Source of the DNA: Panicum virgatum
Lineage: Eukaryota > Streptophyta > Magnoliopsida > Poales > Poaceae
DNA length: 64,000 nt
Assembly (NCBI RefSeq): GCF_016808335.1
Contig: NC_053138.1
Coordinates: 9,975,900 to 10,039,899, forward strand
Direction: 5' to 3'
A model generated the notes under the pieces. It was not told the DNA's origin and did no database searches. It saw only the letters and a program-made list of their open reading frames with translations. The first letter of the stretch is position 1. The number at the start of each line of letters is the position of its first letter. Below are positions 33,907 through 46,987 of this stretch, one piece after another. The position numbers were made by a program, and so were the translations under genes.

Positions 33907-34650
33907 TAACGAACTTATATTTGGGATCGGATGGAACGGTTGCCACGCTAAGATCCACGATTTGAAGTTTTGGGCATTAAGCCACCAGCCCACCACTTAG
34001 GGCTGAGACTGCATTCAGTTTCCACTGAACTGAACTTTCTGCGTCAGCTTCACTCCAGCAAGGTCGATTTGAGTCGCTGGAAAACGTATACTGCAGCTCT
34101 GGTAATGTAAGAGAACAGTCCGCTTTATTAGCTTCATTTATTTGGTTTGCCTACTTGACCTCTCAAACAAAACATTGATCCACTGAACTCACCTGAATCA
34201 CTTCAACCGATCACCTTCTGCTTCACTCCTTTTCCTGTCCCTAGCACACGTGTCTCAGGTTCAAACTTTTGCAATGTTGTAACTCTCAGGATTCCGGTTT
34301 GAGGGAATGAAAAAAATGTTCAACTCTCAGTATGATGAAGCTCTACATTTTTTTCGTGGAGTTTTCCGTGGAGAACTGAATCGTTAATTTGGAGCGCGAT
34401 CGACGCACGGCGAGTGAATAACGACCATGTCTTGCACATTTGATTCTTCTTCTGCCGAGTGAATCGGAGCTTGAAGCTTAGCATAGCATCCCATGTGCTT
34501 GTTCCGGTCCTTCGTCCTGGTCCTTCGCTAATTTAGCTGTCCGCGCGGAATAACGGTGGCGGAATCCCCCGCAGGCTTGCAAGCGTAGCACGTCGGTGTT
34601 CTTCCGGCGGCGGCAGGACGAAAGAGAGCGAGGACCTGGTGGACGATGAC
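33907..34650. other. Intergenic, no gene seen
   Basis: Mixed-composition sequence without a recognisable ORF or element, running into the duplicated block at 34651. Confidence 0.5.
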
Positions 34651-35360
34651 GTGAGTTTTCCAGAGACACCCAGCCATTGCTGCAGGCGTATCTCCCGTAG
34701 CTCCTTCCCCTCCCTTGCTCCCCCCGCCCGCGCGTTCCTCCTCTTCTCCGCTCCCGGCGAGGTCCGTGTTGTCTCCAGCCACCCGCGCGTCCCGGTCATC
34801 AGTTGATCACTTGTGTTCCGTATTGCAGGCTGGCAGATACCGCATGCTCTGAAATCACTTCTGTTCCGTATTGCAGGCTGAATTTACGTTTGGTGCCAAC
34901 GATTACTGCTTGACTTGACGGCAACGGTTCATATTCATCAGGTTCGATTCCGGCATGTGGGATAGGCTTGGAAGTGCCAGACTTGGACAAAAAAAAAGAA
35001 GAAGCAAGATCGTCGTGAAATAGGCATCACAAATTCACAATCGTGTTTAGGCTCTGGCCAGCAAGAACGGCGGCATGGGTAGACAGGTAGTCCCAGTGTT
35101 CTACTCCTTGTCAGTGAGGTTCAGCTCCAGGTGTTGGACTGTTGGTTCTGCATACTACTACAATCTCCTCACTGATGCTTTCCGCGCAGAAAATCATCGT
35201 CATGCCCTGAATCGATAAGAGTTTTGAATCCAACACGCTTGAAATCGGATTGTGAGGAGATTGAATTCATATTGTAATTAGCAACACTGAATCGGATTGG
35301 TTTTCAGTAAACTATCTGCAGACAGGGCATTTTCTGATCAAAGAACCCATACACGCATTT
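34651..35360 (+). repeat. Copy A of a diverged direct duplication
   Basis: Starts GTGAGTTTTCCAG and ends near GCAGACAGGGCATTTTCTG. Shares collinear blocks with 36981-37530 (GCGGCATGGGTAG, TGTCAGTGAGGT, AATCCAACACGC, GGTTTTCAG). It contains its own internal direct repeat around TGTTCCGTATTGCAGGCTG (about 34809-34882). Function unknown; possibly a decayed gene fragment or an uncharacterised transposon end. Confidence 0.7.
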
Positions 35361-35561
35361 TTCCCCCAGTGAAAGTGGTGTTAGTATTTTTTTTTTCTTT
35401 GCATAGAGGACTCTGTGCACGGAGTCCGTGAGGAATATATGTTTCACTTTCTTTTACTAATTTTCAAGCAAACATTCTGCAATCATCAAAGACCTGCAAT
35501 AATTCACTGTCCAAGCGTAGCAGCACACCTTATGTTCATAGTTGACTGTCCAAGCCTACAG

Positions 35562-35830
35562 TTGGTCGACAGCTTCCAGCGGCACCCCCGCGGGCCGCGG
35601 TTGCTAGACCAGTTGGTCGACAGCTCCCGGCGGCACCCCGCGGGCCGCGGCCGGAGTTTGAATCTCGTGTGGGACGAATTTTCGGTTTGTGAGGTAAAAA
35701 AATCTATTTCGTTGGGCTCGCCGCAAAGCATGGTCCTTATGGACATGGGCCAGAGTTCCAGAGGGGTGGGGTGGGGTTTCTCGGCTACAAAGAAGCCGTT
35801 AGTCGCTTCCCCTTAATGAAAAACGATGGG
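35562..35830 (+). mobile_element. Possible tRNA-derived SINE with duplicated head
   Basis: TAGACCAGTTGGT at 35605-35617 resembles a tRNA A box. GAGTTTGAATCTC at 35654-35666 resembles a B box, at the right spacing of about 49 bases. The head segment, including CAGTTGGTCGACAGC and GCGGGCCGCGG, is present twice in tandem. No target duplication was identified. Confidence 0.35.
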
Positions 35831-36980
35831 GACCGTCCCCCCCACCACCTCCTCCGCCGGCGCCCACCGAGTTTTATAGTTGACTGTTTAAGCTGTTGGA
35901 CTTTAGACTTGGCCCATTGAGTATTTCAGTTATTCCAAATAAATCTCAAAGATATCTGAAAAAAAAATCTCAAAGGCTCATGTGGTGCAAACCTTTAATT
36001 CCACATTGTTAGTGGAAGTTGAGAAAATCATATGGCTCTCCTATATATTTAACTCATAGGCTGCACCAAAAAACATATCAACTCGAGTTAGGGTTTTGCC
36101 TCTTCTCGCTGCTGCGCCGCCATCGTAGTCTTCTTCATACCGAGCGTTGGCGTGCACCGGCGAACGGGGGAGCAGGTCCTTTGGGATCCTGCACCAGGAG
36201 AGACTCGTTCTTGTAAGTCTGGTGCTGCGGCGTATCGTTGCCTGCGACGTCGTCTGCTGCACTCCATTCGCAGGACAGTCATATTCATGATTTATTTATT
36301 TCGAAATTTAATCATGCAATTACCTAATTATTCAACACAAGCATAGTTTTGCATCAGATTTTTTTTAACTTTGAGCATTCAGAATCCAACAAAAAAAACA
36401 TTCAAGCATTCCGAATCCATCCAATAATCATTCAGGCATTCGTTTGTGCATTCAGAATCCGTCTCAATATAACCTACAATTTCAATTTTATTTTTTCAGA
36501 ATTTTGTGCACATCTCGTTCAATCTCACAACCACATTCAGCATAGCTGGCACCGGCAGCCTCAGCACACGGGAGCACGGCACCAACGGCACCAGCGCGGA
36601 GGCCTGGCTCCGACCATGGACTACGACCTGTTCGTGGCGCCCTGACCCTGCACAAACACAACCAGGTCATGGACGGAACGGCCGAGCCCGAGCTCGACAG
36701 CGAGGTGATCGTCGTTCCTCCGTGGCGGCGTCCCGGCGGAAGTCCCCTCCGCTGCTGCTCTCCTCCTCCCATCCCCGGTGCAGCAGACCAGTTGGCCCGG
36801 TCTACTTTACACTAACACCCCTGAATTTCGATCGCAACTATGAATCGCGATCCGATATTTTACGGAAAAAAAAAACCCAGTATTTTACAAAAACACCCCT
36901 ACATTGGTCCTTGATTCGGCTTGATATCCCCTTCCCATGGTTTGGCCGTCGTTCCCTATTCCCGGCGGCAAACGGCGGCC

Positions 36981-37530
36981 GTGAGTTTTCCAGCGATGCG
37001 CAGCCACTGCTGCAGCCTGCAGGCATGTCTCCAGTGGCGCACTGGCGCCTCCCCCTTCCCCTCGTTCCTCCGCCCGCTCCCTCCTCCTCCTCCTCCCGGC
37101 AGACCTCGTCGATCCCGGAATCCACCCTTGGCTTCGGAGCCCGGCCGGCCGGCGGACTTGCTCTGCTTGCAATCTCCAGTTGCGGCGCGCTGTTCTTATT
37201 CCCGGAGCTGCCGTCGGCCACGTGTTGGTGCTAGCTAGCCACTAGGACGGCGGCGGCCGCGGCGGCATGGGTAGCCTCTGTGCTCCATGCCATGTCAGTG
37301 AGGTACGGCTCCGATCCTGGGCTCTGCATACTGCAGTCTCCGCCTCACTGATGCTTTCAGAAAATCATCCGTGTCCCCTCAATCGATGCAGCTCTGAATC
37401 CAACACGCACGGGATCGAGTTGTGCGGAGTCATTGAATGTCTCAATCGGTTTGTGACACTACTGGTTTTCAGATAAAAACCATATGCAGACAGGGCATTT
37501 TCTGCTCGAAGAATCCATGCGCGCGTTTTG
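36981..37530 (+). repeat. Copy B of the diverged direct duplication
   Basis: Collinear with 34651-35360 over most of its length, including the terminal block GCAGACAGGGCATTTTCTG. It is about 150 bp shorter. Same orientation, 2.3 kb downstream of copy A. Confidence 0.7.
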
Positions 37531-37659
37531 AACTGATACGTACTTGCTTTCTGTACCACACTCCAAGGATCTCGATGCTTTTCCTTCTCAAAGGCGATGA
37601 TTGGCAGTCAGTGTGCAAACTACGCAGGATCTAGATGGTTAGATAAATGCACGATGGAT

Positions 37660-38333
37660 TGCTCACGGAGAACCCCATATGAAAGATTCAGAACTAGGAA
37701 GAGAAACTAGATGATTATGTCCAGCACTCTGTCTATGATATAGCTGCCCTAGTGGTAAATTTTGCATTGTCTTGAGAGAGAGAAAAACATCCTGAACATA
37801 CAACTCAACTGGATTCAGAAGCAATTTAAATTTCACCCCGAAATCACAGGAGGATAAACCCTCGGTGAGGTACAGTTCTCGAGACAAGCTTGAATTATTC
37901 TTCATTCACATATCACTACAAGTTGGAGCAACAGCCCATGATTAGAGACTAGAGAGGGGAGGTCAAAAAAGCAGAAGCTCCTGGTACAATTGTTCCGATA
38001 GTACAAGTACATTGCGACATTGGAATGATTCCATATTTTTTATACATAAAAAGAACTAAACACGCTAAGAAAACAAACCCAAGTTTTCTCAAGACGCTAT
38101 CTAGTGGTTTCTGTAACTCGTCCAGTCTCCTCCCTGCAGTTATTAACACCTGAAAGGGGTCCCGAGTCTCGCCCTTAAACTCGCAGCAACAGTTTCCCAT
38201 CTGAACAGAGATTATGATACCAGATCACCAGCCCATCAACTTCAAGGAGACTATCCATGTTATGCAAGGGAGGTGCTGAGAGACTGAAAATGGATACTCC
38301 ATAGTATCTTCCCATACTACAGGTCGCCACCCC
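37660..38333 (-). other. Probable TIR1 3' UTR
   Basis: Sequence downstream of the TIR1 stop codon on the minus strand. Short open frames here have no similarity I recognise. The polyadenylation site cannot be placed. Confidence 0.4.
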
Positions 38334-41300
38334 CTAAACAATCTGGACGCAGGCTGGTGTGTCCGACCTTGGACCTGCAATTGTCCGGTAGACATACAAT
38401 GTCTCGATAGGGCTCTCATCCGTAAGCGAGTCCAAGGAGCATGCCCGTCGAGGATCATTCATGACCTCCACACTAAGGCGGGGCATCTTGCGTGCAAGCT
38501 GTCTGCATGCGCCCAGGGTCAGTGAGCACGACGACATCCAAAGGGATCGCATTGTCTCCAGCTTGGCAGCATTTGCCAGCAAAGGCTTATCACCAAATGG
38601 GCAGTCCCTGATCTCCAGTTTCTTCAAGCTCTTGCAGCCAGAAAGGATGTAATGAAGGCCCAAGTCACTGTTGCCAGCAAAGGCTATTGAAAGCATCTCG
38701 AGACGATCAGCATGTGCTCCGATGGATTTAAATAGACGGTCTGTGAGAAGGCCTGAGACAGAAAGCCGCCTAAGGCCCTTGCATGATTCCACAATGGCAC
38801 TAAAACCTGCATCAAGAGGCTGATGCGTGATGTAATCTGGTGTGTGTGGCTCTAATATGCATAGGCGGAAGCAAGTGAAGTTGGGCCGATTCTTTGCAAT
38901 AGTAATAAGAGCCTCATTGGTCATCCGTCTGCAGAAGTATAGGACTGATTCCAACATTGGGCAACTGGCAGAGACATCAACAAGACCTCTTTCAGTCAAT
39001 GAAACCTGCTCGGCTGCATCAAAAGGAGAAGAAGGGAAGACCCGCAATTCCTGCAATTTATTACAAGATGATGCCACAATAGCAAGACCGTGGTCCTCAA
39101 TTAAATCCATCACCTGAAAATTGCAACTTTAATGTTTAAAAGAGAATCTTCAAGAATATGTATGATGCTCTAAAACAAAGAGAAGCAATTCACTTGATAG
39201 CACTTTGAGAATGAACTGAATCACTGTAGAAAGTCTTCTATGGCATATTAATTATTGTATTCTCAAACAAGGTTCATGTTTCCCATGAAGATAAAAGGCA
39301 GTAATTCCAATAATTTCATGTGATGCCTCAAAATACAATGTCATGACATGCACCCTAACCAAATAGTGGTGCTTACTGCACTAAAAAGCATATGCACAGG
39401 ATCCAATTACTAAAACACTTGAAATAGCATTTATGCAGGTAATTTCACTTCCTAGAAATCAAGTGTTCATACCAATATGCATACAAGAGTAGTTTAAACT
39501 TTGAAGGTAAAATTCAAAAACTTAGTTAAGTAAAAGATGTGAACAAGCATACCCATAAGAGTTGCAGATTCTTGCATCTGCTAATGAATTTAATCAGCTC
39601 AGGGCCTCGTACAGTAGCATAACTCAGATTTAGTGATGTGAGGCCCTCACATACGCAATAAAATGCTGGCAGGTACTCTGGAACAGCATCCCAAGCCCCA
39701 GAAAGCCTTCTTAGGCTTTTACAACCAGCAAATGCTGCTTCAAGTTTTGAAAAGAGACTCAGATGGTAATCCGCAGAGAATCTTCCTGTTCCGAGCTCTA
39801 CAATCTGAGGAGCCTTGCGAAGGAGGCTAGCAAGCAAGTCAAGAGGTATAGAATTGTTGACCTTGAGAGTCTTGAGGTTACGGCATCTGGTTATTAGTCG
39901 TTCAAGTACAGCTATATTGACATCCCCTTCTAAGCATGAAAAATTTAGAGTTACCAAAGAAGTGAAGGATTCTGGAAAGAGACTGAGCCAATTAATAGAG
40001 CAATCCTCAATCTCATTCTCCTGCAGGTCAAGTTCTCTTAGATTCCTGCAAAAAGAGTACAAAAGTTAGGAGATGGAAATAACAGTTTAATAGATGATAA
40101 GTCATATCTTGAAAGAATAGTGAAAACTGGAACAAGGGACAACAGCCAGCGCTATCATCACATTCAAATAAGCATGGAGATTTGTGAGGGAAAAACACTA
40201 AAAGAACTACAGGTAGACTTTAACTACCGCAGGAAAATCCTCAAAACACAACTGGTTACACAAACATCATACAACCTATACCTATCATTAAGCAAAGATT
40301 TTCCTTATATTTTCTATTTGTTACTCCAGTTATACATGACTTACGTAAAATCAATACTGAGTCTTAGTCCCAGAAAACAAGTTACATCAGTTCAATCACA
40401 TGAATACAGAATATGCTAATTTTCTCTTGTTTGATACGACCTATACACTGCAAGAGATAGTTAAATTCAAACATATTTCAAGGGAAGCTATATCAGGAGA
40501 ATTCGCATTAACTATGTCATGCAACTATTCCACAGTCTGTCAAATTATAATAATGCAAAATCACTGCATTGCATACTGCAAGAAAGAGTATAAACAAAAC
40601 CAAACAAGGGGCAACTATCAAAAAACTGAAGGCCTCCAACAGACAGCATCAACAAAGTCACAGTTCAAAATTAACATCTTCCACGAGTTTTAGAAGACTC
40701 CCGCATTGGTCTGAAGTTAAATAAAGGAAGGCAGGAAGCAATAGCAAAGAAGCAACAGAGACAACACTAGCTTTCTCTGAGACTTGCCAATTTTTCATTA
40801 TCCCAAAGGCATGAATAAGGGCAACACGTGAAATATACTTTCTTTTAATGTGAACAATACTTGAAAGCCAAAAAAAGGGTAAAAGAAAAGCTGATAATTG
40901 TATATAGCATATACACGTCATATTGCTTTTCTGGCATATCGAGCAGATGCTTGGGATAAACTAGAAACATTGAACTTGGTACTTCCACTTTTTAGGTTAT
41001 ATTCATGCACAAATAATATAAAGTATCTTCTAAACATAGAACCATCCAGAAGCAGGTGCAGCAAATCGAGGTGCTTGACGGGAACAGTATAAAGCAATAT
41101 TCCTCAAGGTATGACTTTTCAAATGAAAAGGCTTAGTTCAAAGCCAGATCAGCAGATATAAACCAGATACGGCAAAAAAAAAACATGTATGGCACCTTGT
41201 TTCTAGTACAGAACACGAATATGTGCATTTACAGTAACAATCACAAGAATCTGTTGTTATCCAGAACCAATCCATCCCCATTCTGTTTGTGCTTGCACAA

Positions 41301-43225
41301 TTATAAAAACATATTTTATTGTGTCCGAAACATTTTTTGCGTCTGTATAAGGCACCAGTGTATCAGAAACCAACCACACTATCAAGTCATCCGTGTTGAA
41401 GTGTTTCTTGTCACAATAAACAATACAAATGACACAGCTTTTGCATGCTAAGGATCAAACTAATAAAAACTCAGTATCTTAGGCACCAGATTCTTAAAGC
41501 TCCTTTTTTTCTAAAAGGTGGGACTTTAGCAAGTTCATAAATCTTTTTGGAGAGATACAGCAAATCCTTCCTCCTAAGTAAATTTTCTTGCCTGCGATTA
41601 AAATTCAACAGTCACATTAATAAGTCAAAGTATTGCTCCTACTTTTAGGTCCTAGATGCAAACATTATTACTATAGGAGCAAATACAACATATTTCCACC
41701 TAAAACAAGATTGCGGCTAGAAGTTAATGACAAAAGGTAGGCACACACAACCACACATTTGGGAATCTAGATGTCAAATGCATGCTAAAAGACTTGATTC
41801 TTTGAATCCAGGTTGAAGTTTATATCACGTCGTAACTCATTTGAATCTCAAGCATCAATGAAAAGCAAAACAGTTCGAGTCAGATCTAGCATCTCATGAA
41901 CTGGGGAAAATACAATTGTTTAAGTAAAGGTGCGTCCAATTGGTTCTAATCTTGAAACAACCCTATCATTTTGGTGGAAAGATAAAGGGGTGCATCCATC
42001 ATTGCCCAGCAAGTACAAATGTTTATTCTGCCAAACCCACAGATCCGTGCAAGAAAGCAAGAAAGAAAGCACCTCCACAGACCAATCCCTCAAACACAGT
42101 AGAATCTGTAGTCAAAGCTTCCCAAGAGGAAATAAGGCTTACTGAGGAATCCAAGCTATGAAAGGTCAAGCTTTTGATGGTGACATGAGCAACAAATTGT
42201 ATCGAAGTTCACTAAAATCCTTTCTGGAAGAGTACAAATCACTCTTTTCACACAGACAAGTAGGAATCTAAAATAGCGCACTAGTCTTCACCTTGGGGCA
42301 AACATTGAAACGCTCTAGATCACACTAGAACAAATTGAAGGCTTACCTTTTGTACAGTGAAAATGAAAACCAAGCATAGATCAAATCTAAACTGGAGCTT
42401 AGCACTATTCACAAATACTACTCAACAAGCACACAAAAGAAAGTTCAAATGATTAGCTGAAGATCATCAAAAGTAGTTCATCCTTGAGATGAAAGCCAAG
42501 TTCAAACCATTTTCTCGTAACGAAGAATTACTTTAGATCACAAAAACCCAAAACGACACCAATAAATCTTGGAGCTTTAGCTAAATGGGAGGGGAAAAAA
42601 CACGAGCTTTTCGTCAAAGATTCCTCTTAAGTTTCCGAAGAGGTACTCCCAGAAAGCTCAAATCTTTGCGCAACGGAAACCAGGAACCACGCAAAGCTTT
42701 AGTTTTTAGCTCAAATCTCAGCCTGGATGCGCTGCCTCACCTGCAGCCGGCGGCAATGGCAGCGAGCCCGGCGGTGCTGAATCCCTCGCAGGATACGAGG
42801 CGCAGCACCTGGAAGTTCCTGAAGGAGGCCGCGATCATCTCGAGGCAGTCGTCGGTGACGACCATGCGCTTGAAGCTGAACTCCTCGAGCAGCGGCCACC
42901 CGTCGGCAGCGGCGGCGACCCATGGTGCGGCGGCGGCGCCCCAGCCGGGCGGCACGAGCCCGAAGTCCGCGAAGTGAGGCTTGCCCTTGACCTCGACGGC
43001 GCGTACGGACGGGAACCGGTCGACGGCGTCCTGCGGGGATGCAGCGTAGCAGTTGGCGACGGCGAGGCGGCGGCGTGAGCGGCGCTCGGCGCGAAGCCAG
43101 GAGCGGCAGGCGGCCGCGGCGGCGCCCCGGTCCGAGTACGCGGGGAGGAAGGAGAAGGCATGCTCCCAGACCTCGTCCGGGAGCGCGTGCCACGGCGGCA
43201 TCGCGGCGGCGGCGCCGCGGCCCAT
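38334..43225 (-). CDS. TIR1: TIR1-type auxin receptor F-box protein
   Basis: F-box/LRR auxin co-receptor of SCF-TIR1, which recruits Aux/IAA repressors for ubiquitination in the nucleus. Exons on the minus strand: 43225-42741, 40045-39553, 39113-38334; 585 aa with every frame intact. The F-box is about residues 12-52 (WHALPDEVWEHAFSFLP), followed by about 18 leucine-rich repeats. FRLCILEP contains the arginine (residue 409) corresponding to the auxin-contacting Arg403 of Arabidopsis TIR1, and RRLSVSGLLTD (from residue 441) is the conserved auxin-pocket loop. LSGCKSLKKLEIRDCPFGDK and the tail favour the TIR1 clade over AFB2. The leader Ala-Gly stretch makes ATG 43201 (MPPWHALP) an alternative start. 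Intron 1 is large (2.7 kb). The transcript carries a miR393 site. Confidence 0.95.
38537..38558 (-). promoter_or_regulatory. miR393 target site in TIR1 coding sequence
   Basis: The plus strand reads TCCAAAGGGATCGCATTG, identical to the first 18 bases of plant miR393, so the minus-strand mRNA is perfectly complementary over the seed and cleavage region. The last four bases diverge. miR393 cleavage of TIR1/AFB mRNAs at this position is well established. Confidence 0.95.
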
Positions 43226-43395
43226 GGGGGCGGCGGGGGCCGTCGGATCGGGCTACCCGGCGGCGGGGACGGGCCGGGGGAGGAGCGCTGCGGATGGCGG
43301 CGGTAGGGCTCTCACGGGGGAGCGCATCTGGTTGCTGGAGCTGGAATGGGGGAAGCTAGCTGCTGCTGAGGGGAGCCTCCTGTGGTCTTCTCTTC

Positions 43396-43400
<5 letters not shown>

Positions 43401-43427
<27 letters not shown>
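43401..43427 (-). repeat. (GA)n tract in TIR1 leader
   Basis: About 27 bases of CT on the plus strand, i.e. a GA tract upstream of the TIR1 start codon. GA-rich leaders are common in grass genes. Confidence 0.85.
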
Positions 43428-43429
43428 GG

Positions 43430-46400
43430 GCCTCTTTTTTCATTTTATTTTTTTTTATAGAGAGTTCAATTTTCTTTATTTTTTGCTCATAATTTTTCCA
43501 AAGTCTACAGCCTATAGGGAGTGGGAATGAACAGTGATGGGAGTGGTGGTAGGAGGAGAGGGTCTTGTTCAGTTTGGGGCTTTGGGGCCATTCATGGGAT
43601 TGTCTGTGGAGCAACTGAACGAGATCACCATGTGGTTTATGTGATCATTCAATTGTTTGTTGTACGCTAAGGCGATTCATAATTATATTTTTTTGCATCC
43701 ATTTTATCTCAGTGTTTGATCATAATATCACATAATAGACCGTGTAGAAGAAATATTAAATGTTTTGTTAGTTTTAAATTTCTAGATAAGAACGTATATT
43801 CGATACGATTTGTGTTGAGATAGTATATGACATTGCTTGGTCTATATTTTGTTGGTTCTTCTATTCTCTCTTCCTTCATCTTTTTATTGCTTCCTAGAGT
43901 TAGCTAGTCCATCATCATTTATAAAGTTAGGTCACTCTTTTTTTTCATGTTGCCATTATTGATAGTTTCTTCGTAGCCATGTACTAGTACACTATAGCTT
44001 ATTTTCTTTCACGCCTTTGTCTTAGTAATGTCCGATATGTTTGTCACTTCTTTAGTAATCGATACCTCAACCTAATGGCTCTAGCATATAAATTTGGTTG
44101 TTCTTGAATTTGGTTAAATGCTTTTGTAGAACTCTCTTGAGTTTCTTCACAACCGTATACTAGTATATTTTGCTTAATTTTGTGCATGTACATATGATAT
44201 TTCATAATGTAGTACTCTCTTAGGTTTTTATGAGTAAGTTTATTTCATCTTATATGTGTTTCCTTAGTTAATTCCTTGAGTTACCTATTCAAATGTGCAG
44301 TGAAATCTACTCATGAAGGAAAACTATCCAATCCATTTCACAGTAGAAGTTGAAGCCGAACCATCCTCACACCAGTATAGCTTGTGCACGGGACCTTGGG
44401 AGCAGGAGGCGCAGAGGATCCTGCAGAGTGGGGGGTGTGGTCCCACGCAGAGTGGGCAGTAGAGCCATCAGCGCCATGGCAGCATGTGATGGGGGCATGG
44501 GCCTCTGGACCTTTTACTGCCCCGGTGACAGCAAAATTAACCAAAAGATATCACGAGCTATTTTTACTTTCACCTTTTTTGACCTGCTTGCCCCCCGTCC
44601 TCTCTCAAATCCCAATCTCGAGAAATCATCCATTCTCGCCTTTTCACTGTTGGAACCAATCCGATTGCAAACATCTTTGGGCAGCCGGAAAACACACAGT
44701 TAATCTTACTCCAATTGTAGCACAACGTGTACACGCACACGCTCTCTAAAGAATTTTACTGAGCTAACATGAATGTAACTATGCCCCATCAAAAAGTAAA
44801 CTGTTCACATGCCAGGCAATCTGGTATAAACAAACTGATCATTACTGAAATGTAGCCCGAGCAAGAGATGATATCTAGCGCCGGCCACCAACTCTAATAA
44901 TAAATCTTTGTCCGGCCAGTTATATTTGGCGGCGTCAAGCGCGGAGTATTTTAGAACGGCAACGCGGGAAGCTAAGAGCATGATACACTGGTGCTTAGAG
45001 GCAGTTCTTAGCTAAGAAAACTATTTTTTTTTCACCGCGTCATTTTCATACAATGCTTGAAAGGTGGATGAGATGATTAATTTTGCACTGTTGCCTAATG
45101 TGTTACACACATGGTTGTTGGGCCTGTTTAACTCTTATACCATTCTTGATTAATGATCTTATACATCCTATCTCTTTTAAGCACTCATGTCTAAGCATCT
45201 TGTACTGTACATGAGAGATTAGCACCAGCTATTACAAGTGGCACAAGGATTTCATATAACCTCACGAAACGTTCGGTAAGTGATCCTTCATTGGAGCAGT
45301 TTTCTTTTTTAGTGGTAACCGTATTGCAGATTTGATGCCACCAAGAGAAAAGACATTGCAAGCTACAATTATCTTCATTTTCTCTCCGCAAGAAAACCCT
45401 CCTGGCAAGAGAAAAGACTACAGGAAGGCAACAAAAAAAAAGTACTCACAGTAGTAGAGCTACACTGGCATGCCATCTATCGGTAACCCGCTGTCATCTT
45501 CAGTAATCCTGCCCCATGACAGCAGCACTGGCACTAGCTGATTCAGTATCTGCATTTTTCCTGCGCATCAACTGCCTTCCAAGAAAATTCCCTCTGCAAA
45601 GAAAAATACAGATGAGTACTACTAGCTTGCCTAACAAATAATTTTATCTAGTACTGTATATATTTTTTTCTCTCTCTGAAGGTGTCACACCTGTCACCCA
45701 TCCATCTCTATCTAACCCATCGCCATCCTCAGCAGCAGTATAATCTAATGATCTGAGCAGAATACTGCTAGTATACAGCATTAGCAGGTGGTAGTTAATT
45801 GCGGGCGCGATTAGTTTAACCGGCGACGGTAATCTCGACGCGCGCGAGAGACACCCCCCCTCCCCCGAGAGGCGTGAAGGAAAAGGGTTTCCGCCTGCGG
45901 CCGCACGCGCCGGCGGCCAGCGGTGGAGCCGGCCCGCTGCCGCCGCCGCTAATTGCCCCGGTTAATTAATGAGCCCCCCTCGCAGCCTCGAATCCCGTGA
46001 TCTCTCGCTCGCTAACCCCGGCCCAGATCAAATCCGTATTAATTAACCGGGGTAGTAGATTGTTATTAACGGCGCCACTTCTCATTACACTGCAGACGTA
46101 AGAATTTGCAATTCAGATTTACATTTACTAGTGGCGCAGGGTGAGATAGTACTAATAAATCACTTGGTAAAAAATTGGAACAAAGATTACCTACTTGGTT
46201 ACTGGGTCCAAGCGATCAGTGTCTGTTTTCCTCCTCTTCCCGGCTGGGCTGAGACGACCGGTCGGTGGTCCGGTCCCGTGTGCAAGGGTGAGCAGCGCCA
46301 GTGCCACGGCCACAGCATCCTGCAAAAAGATCAAACCAACCCATTTTTGTCTCACAACCCCGTGTGTTGACTCGATGGGAAAAACCATGGGTTCATTCTT

Positions 46401-46987
46401 ATTCAGGAAACCGAGACTGTCTCTGATGCTTGCTACTTGCTTACTGTTACAGGCTCTCTCTGCGTGTGGATTCGTTGTTGTTTGCCCTTACTGGATCTGA
46501 AGTAGAGCGATGGGCTGTCGCATTTTGTTTGTACTTGTTCGACAAATGGGTGAAATTTGAACGTTTTACATTCTTGCGGAATTGTGCTAACCACTTTAGG
46601 ATGACGGAACTTTGTTTTCTGAAAAAAAGAAAAATGTTTGAAATTAGAGCGGTTCCTCCTCTGAAATTTTCGTTCGAATGTTATTTAAGCATATGGCCAC
46701 ATACGTATAGTCCTCGTTGCGAAAAGATCAGTGCTTGGCAAAGGACAGATGAGGCCTAAGATGTTCATAAAAGAACGCATGCCATATAATTCAGCAAGTT
46801 TTTTTTTGAAAGGTATTCAACAAGTTTTCGGACCATATAACTTAGGCACCATGCTCAACCCAAACACAAACCATCCCTGCCAAAATGGTCCTCGGCTCAT
46901 CACTGGGATGATGATACCAGTGGTACCCTCCTGCTCTTTTCTTAGGAGCTTCAAGTCCAATCCTCTCTCTTTCTCTCTCTATTCACT
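43430..46987. other. Intergenic region, no gene seen
   Basis: AT-rich sequence with a GC-rich island at about 45800-46060. Open frames here are short and match no family I know. A weak inverted similarity (GGTGCTTAGAGG near 44993 against TCTAAGCATCTTG near 45190) may mark an old MITE. Confidence 0.5.

Noticed and set aside
35605..35666. tRNA gene
   Set aside because: A- and B-box-like words are present, but no cloverleaf with paired acceptor and anticodon stems can be drawn.
37949..38200. Minus-strand frame starting MGNCCCEF
   Set aside because: The myristoylation-like start is tempting, but it sits in the probable TIR1 3' UTR with no splice signals or family match.
38334..43225. Assignment as AFB2 rather than TIR1
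   Set aside because: The segments ILSGCKSLKKLEIRDCPFGDK and ANAAKLETMRSLWMSS fit the TIR1 clade better than the AFB2/3 pattern I remember; a tree would settle it.
44350..44749. Overlapping plus-strand frames near 44.4 kb
   Set aside because: Three frames are open over the same short span with no domain, so chance is the simpler explanation.
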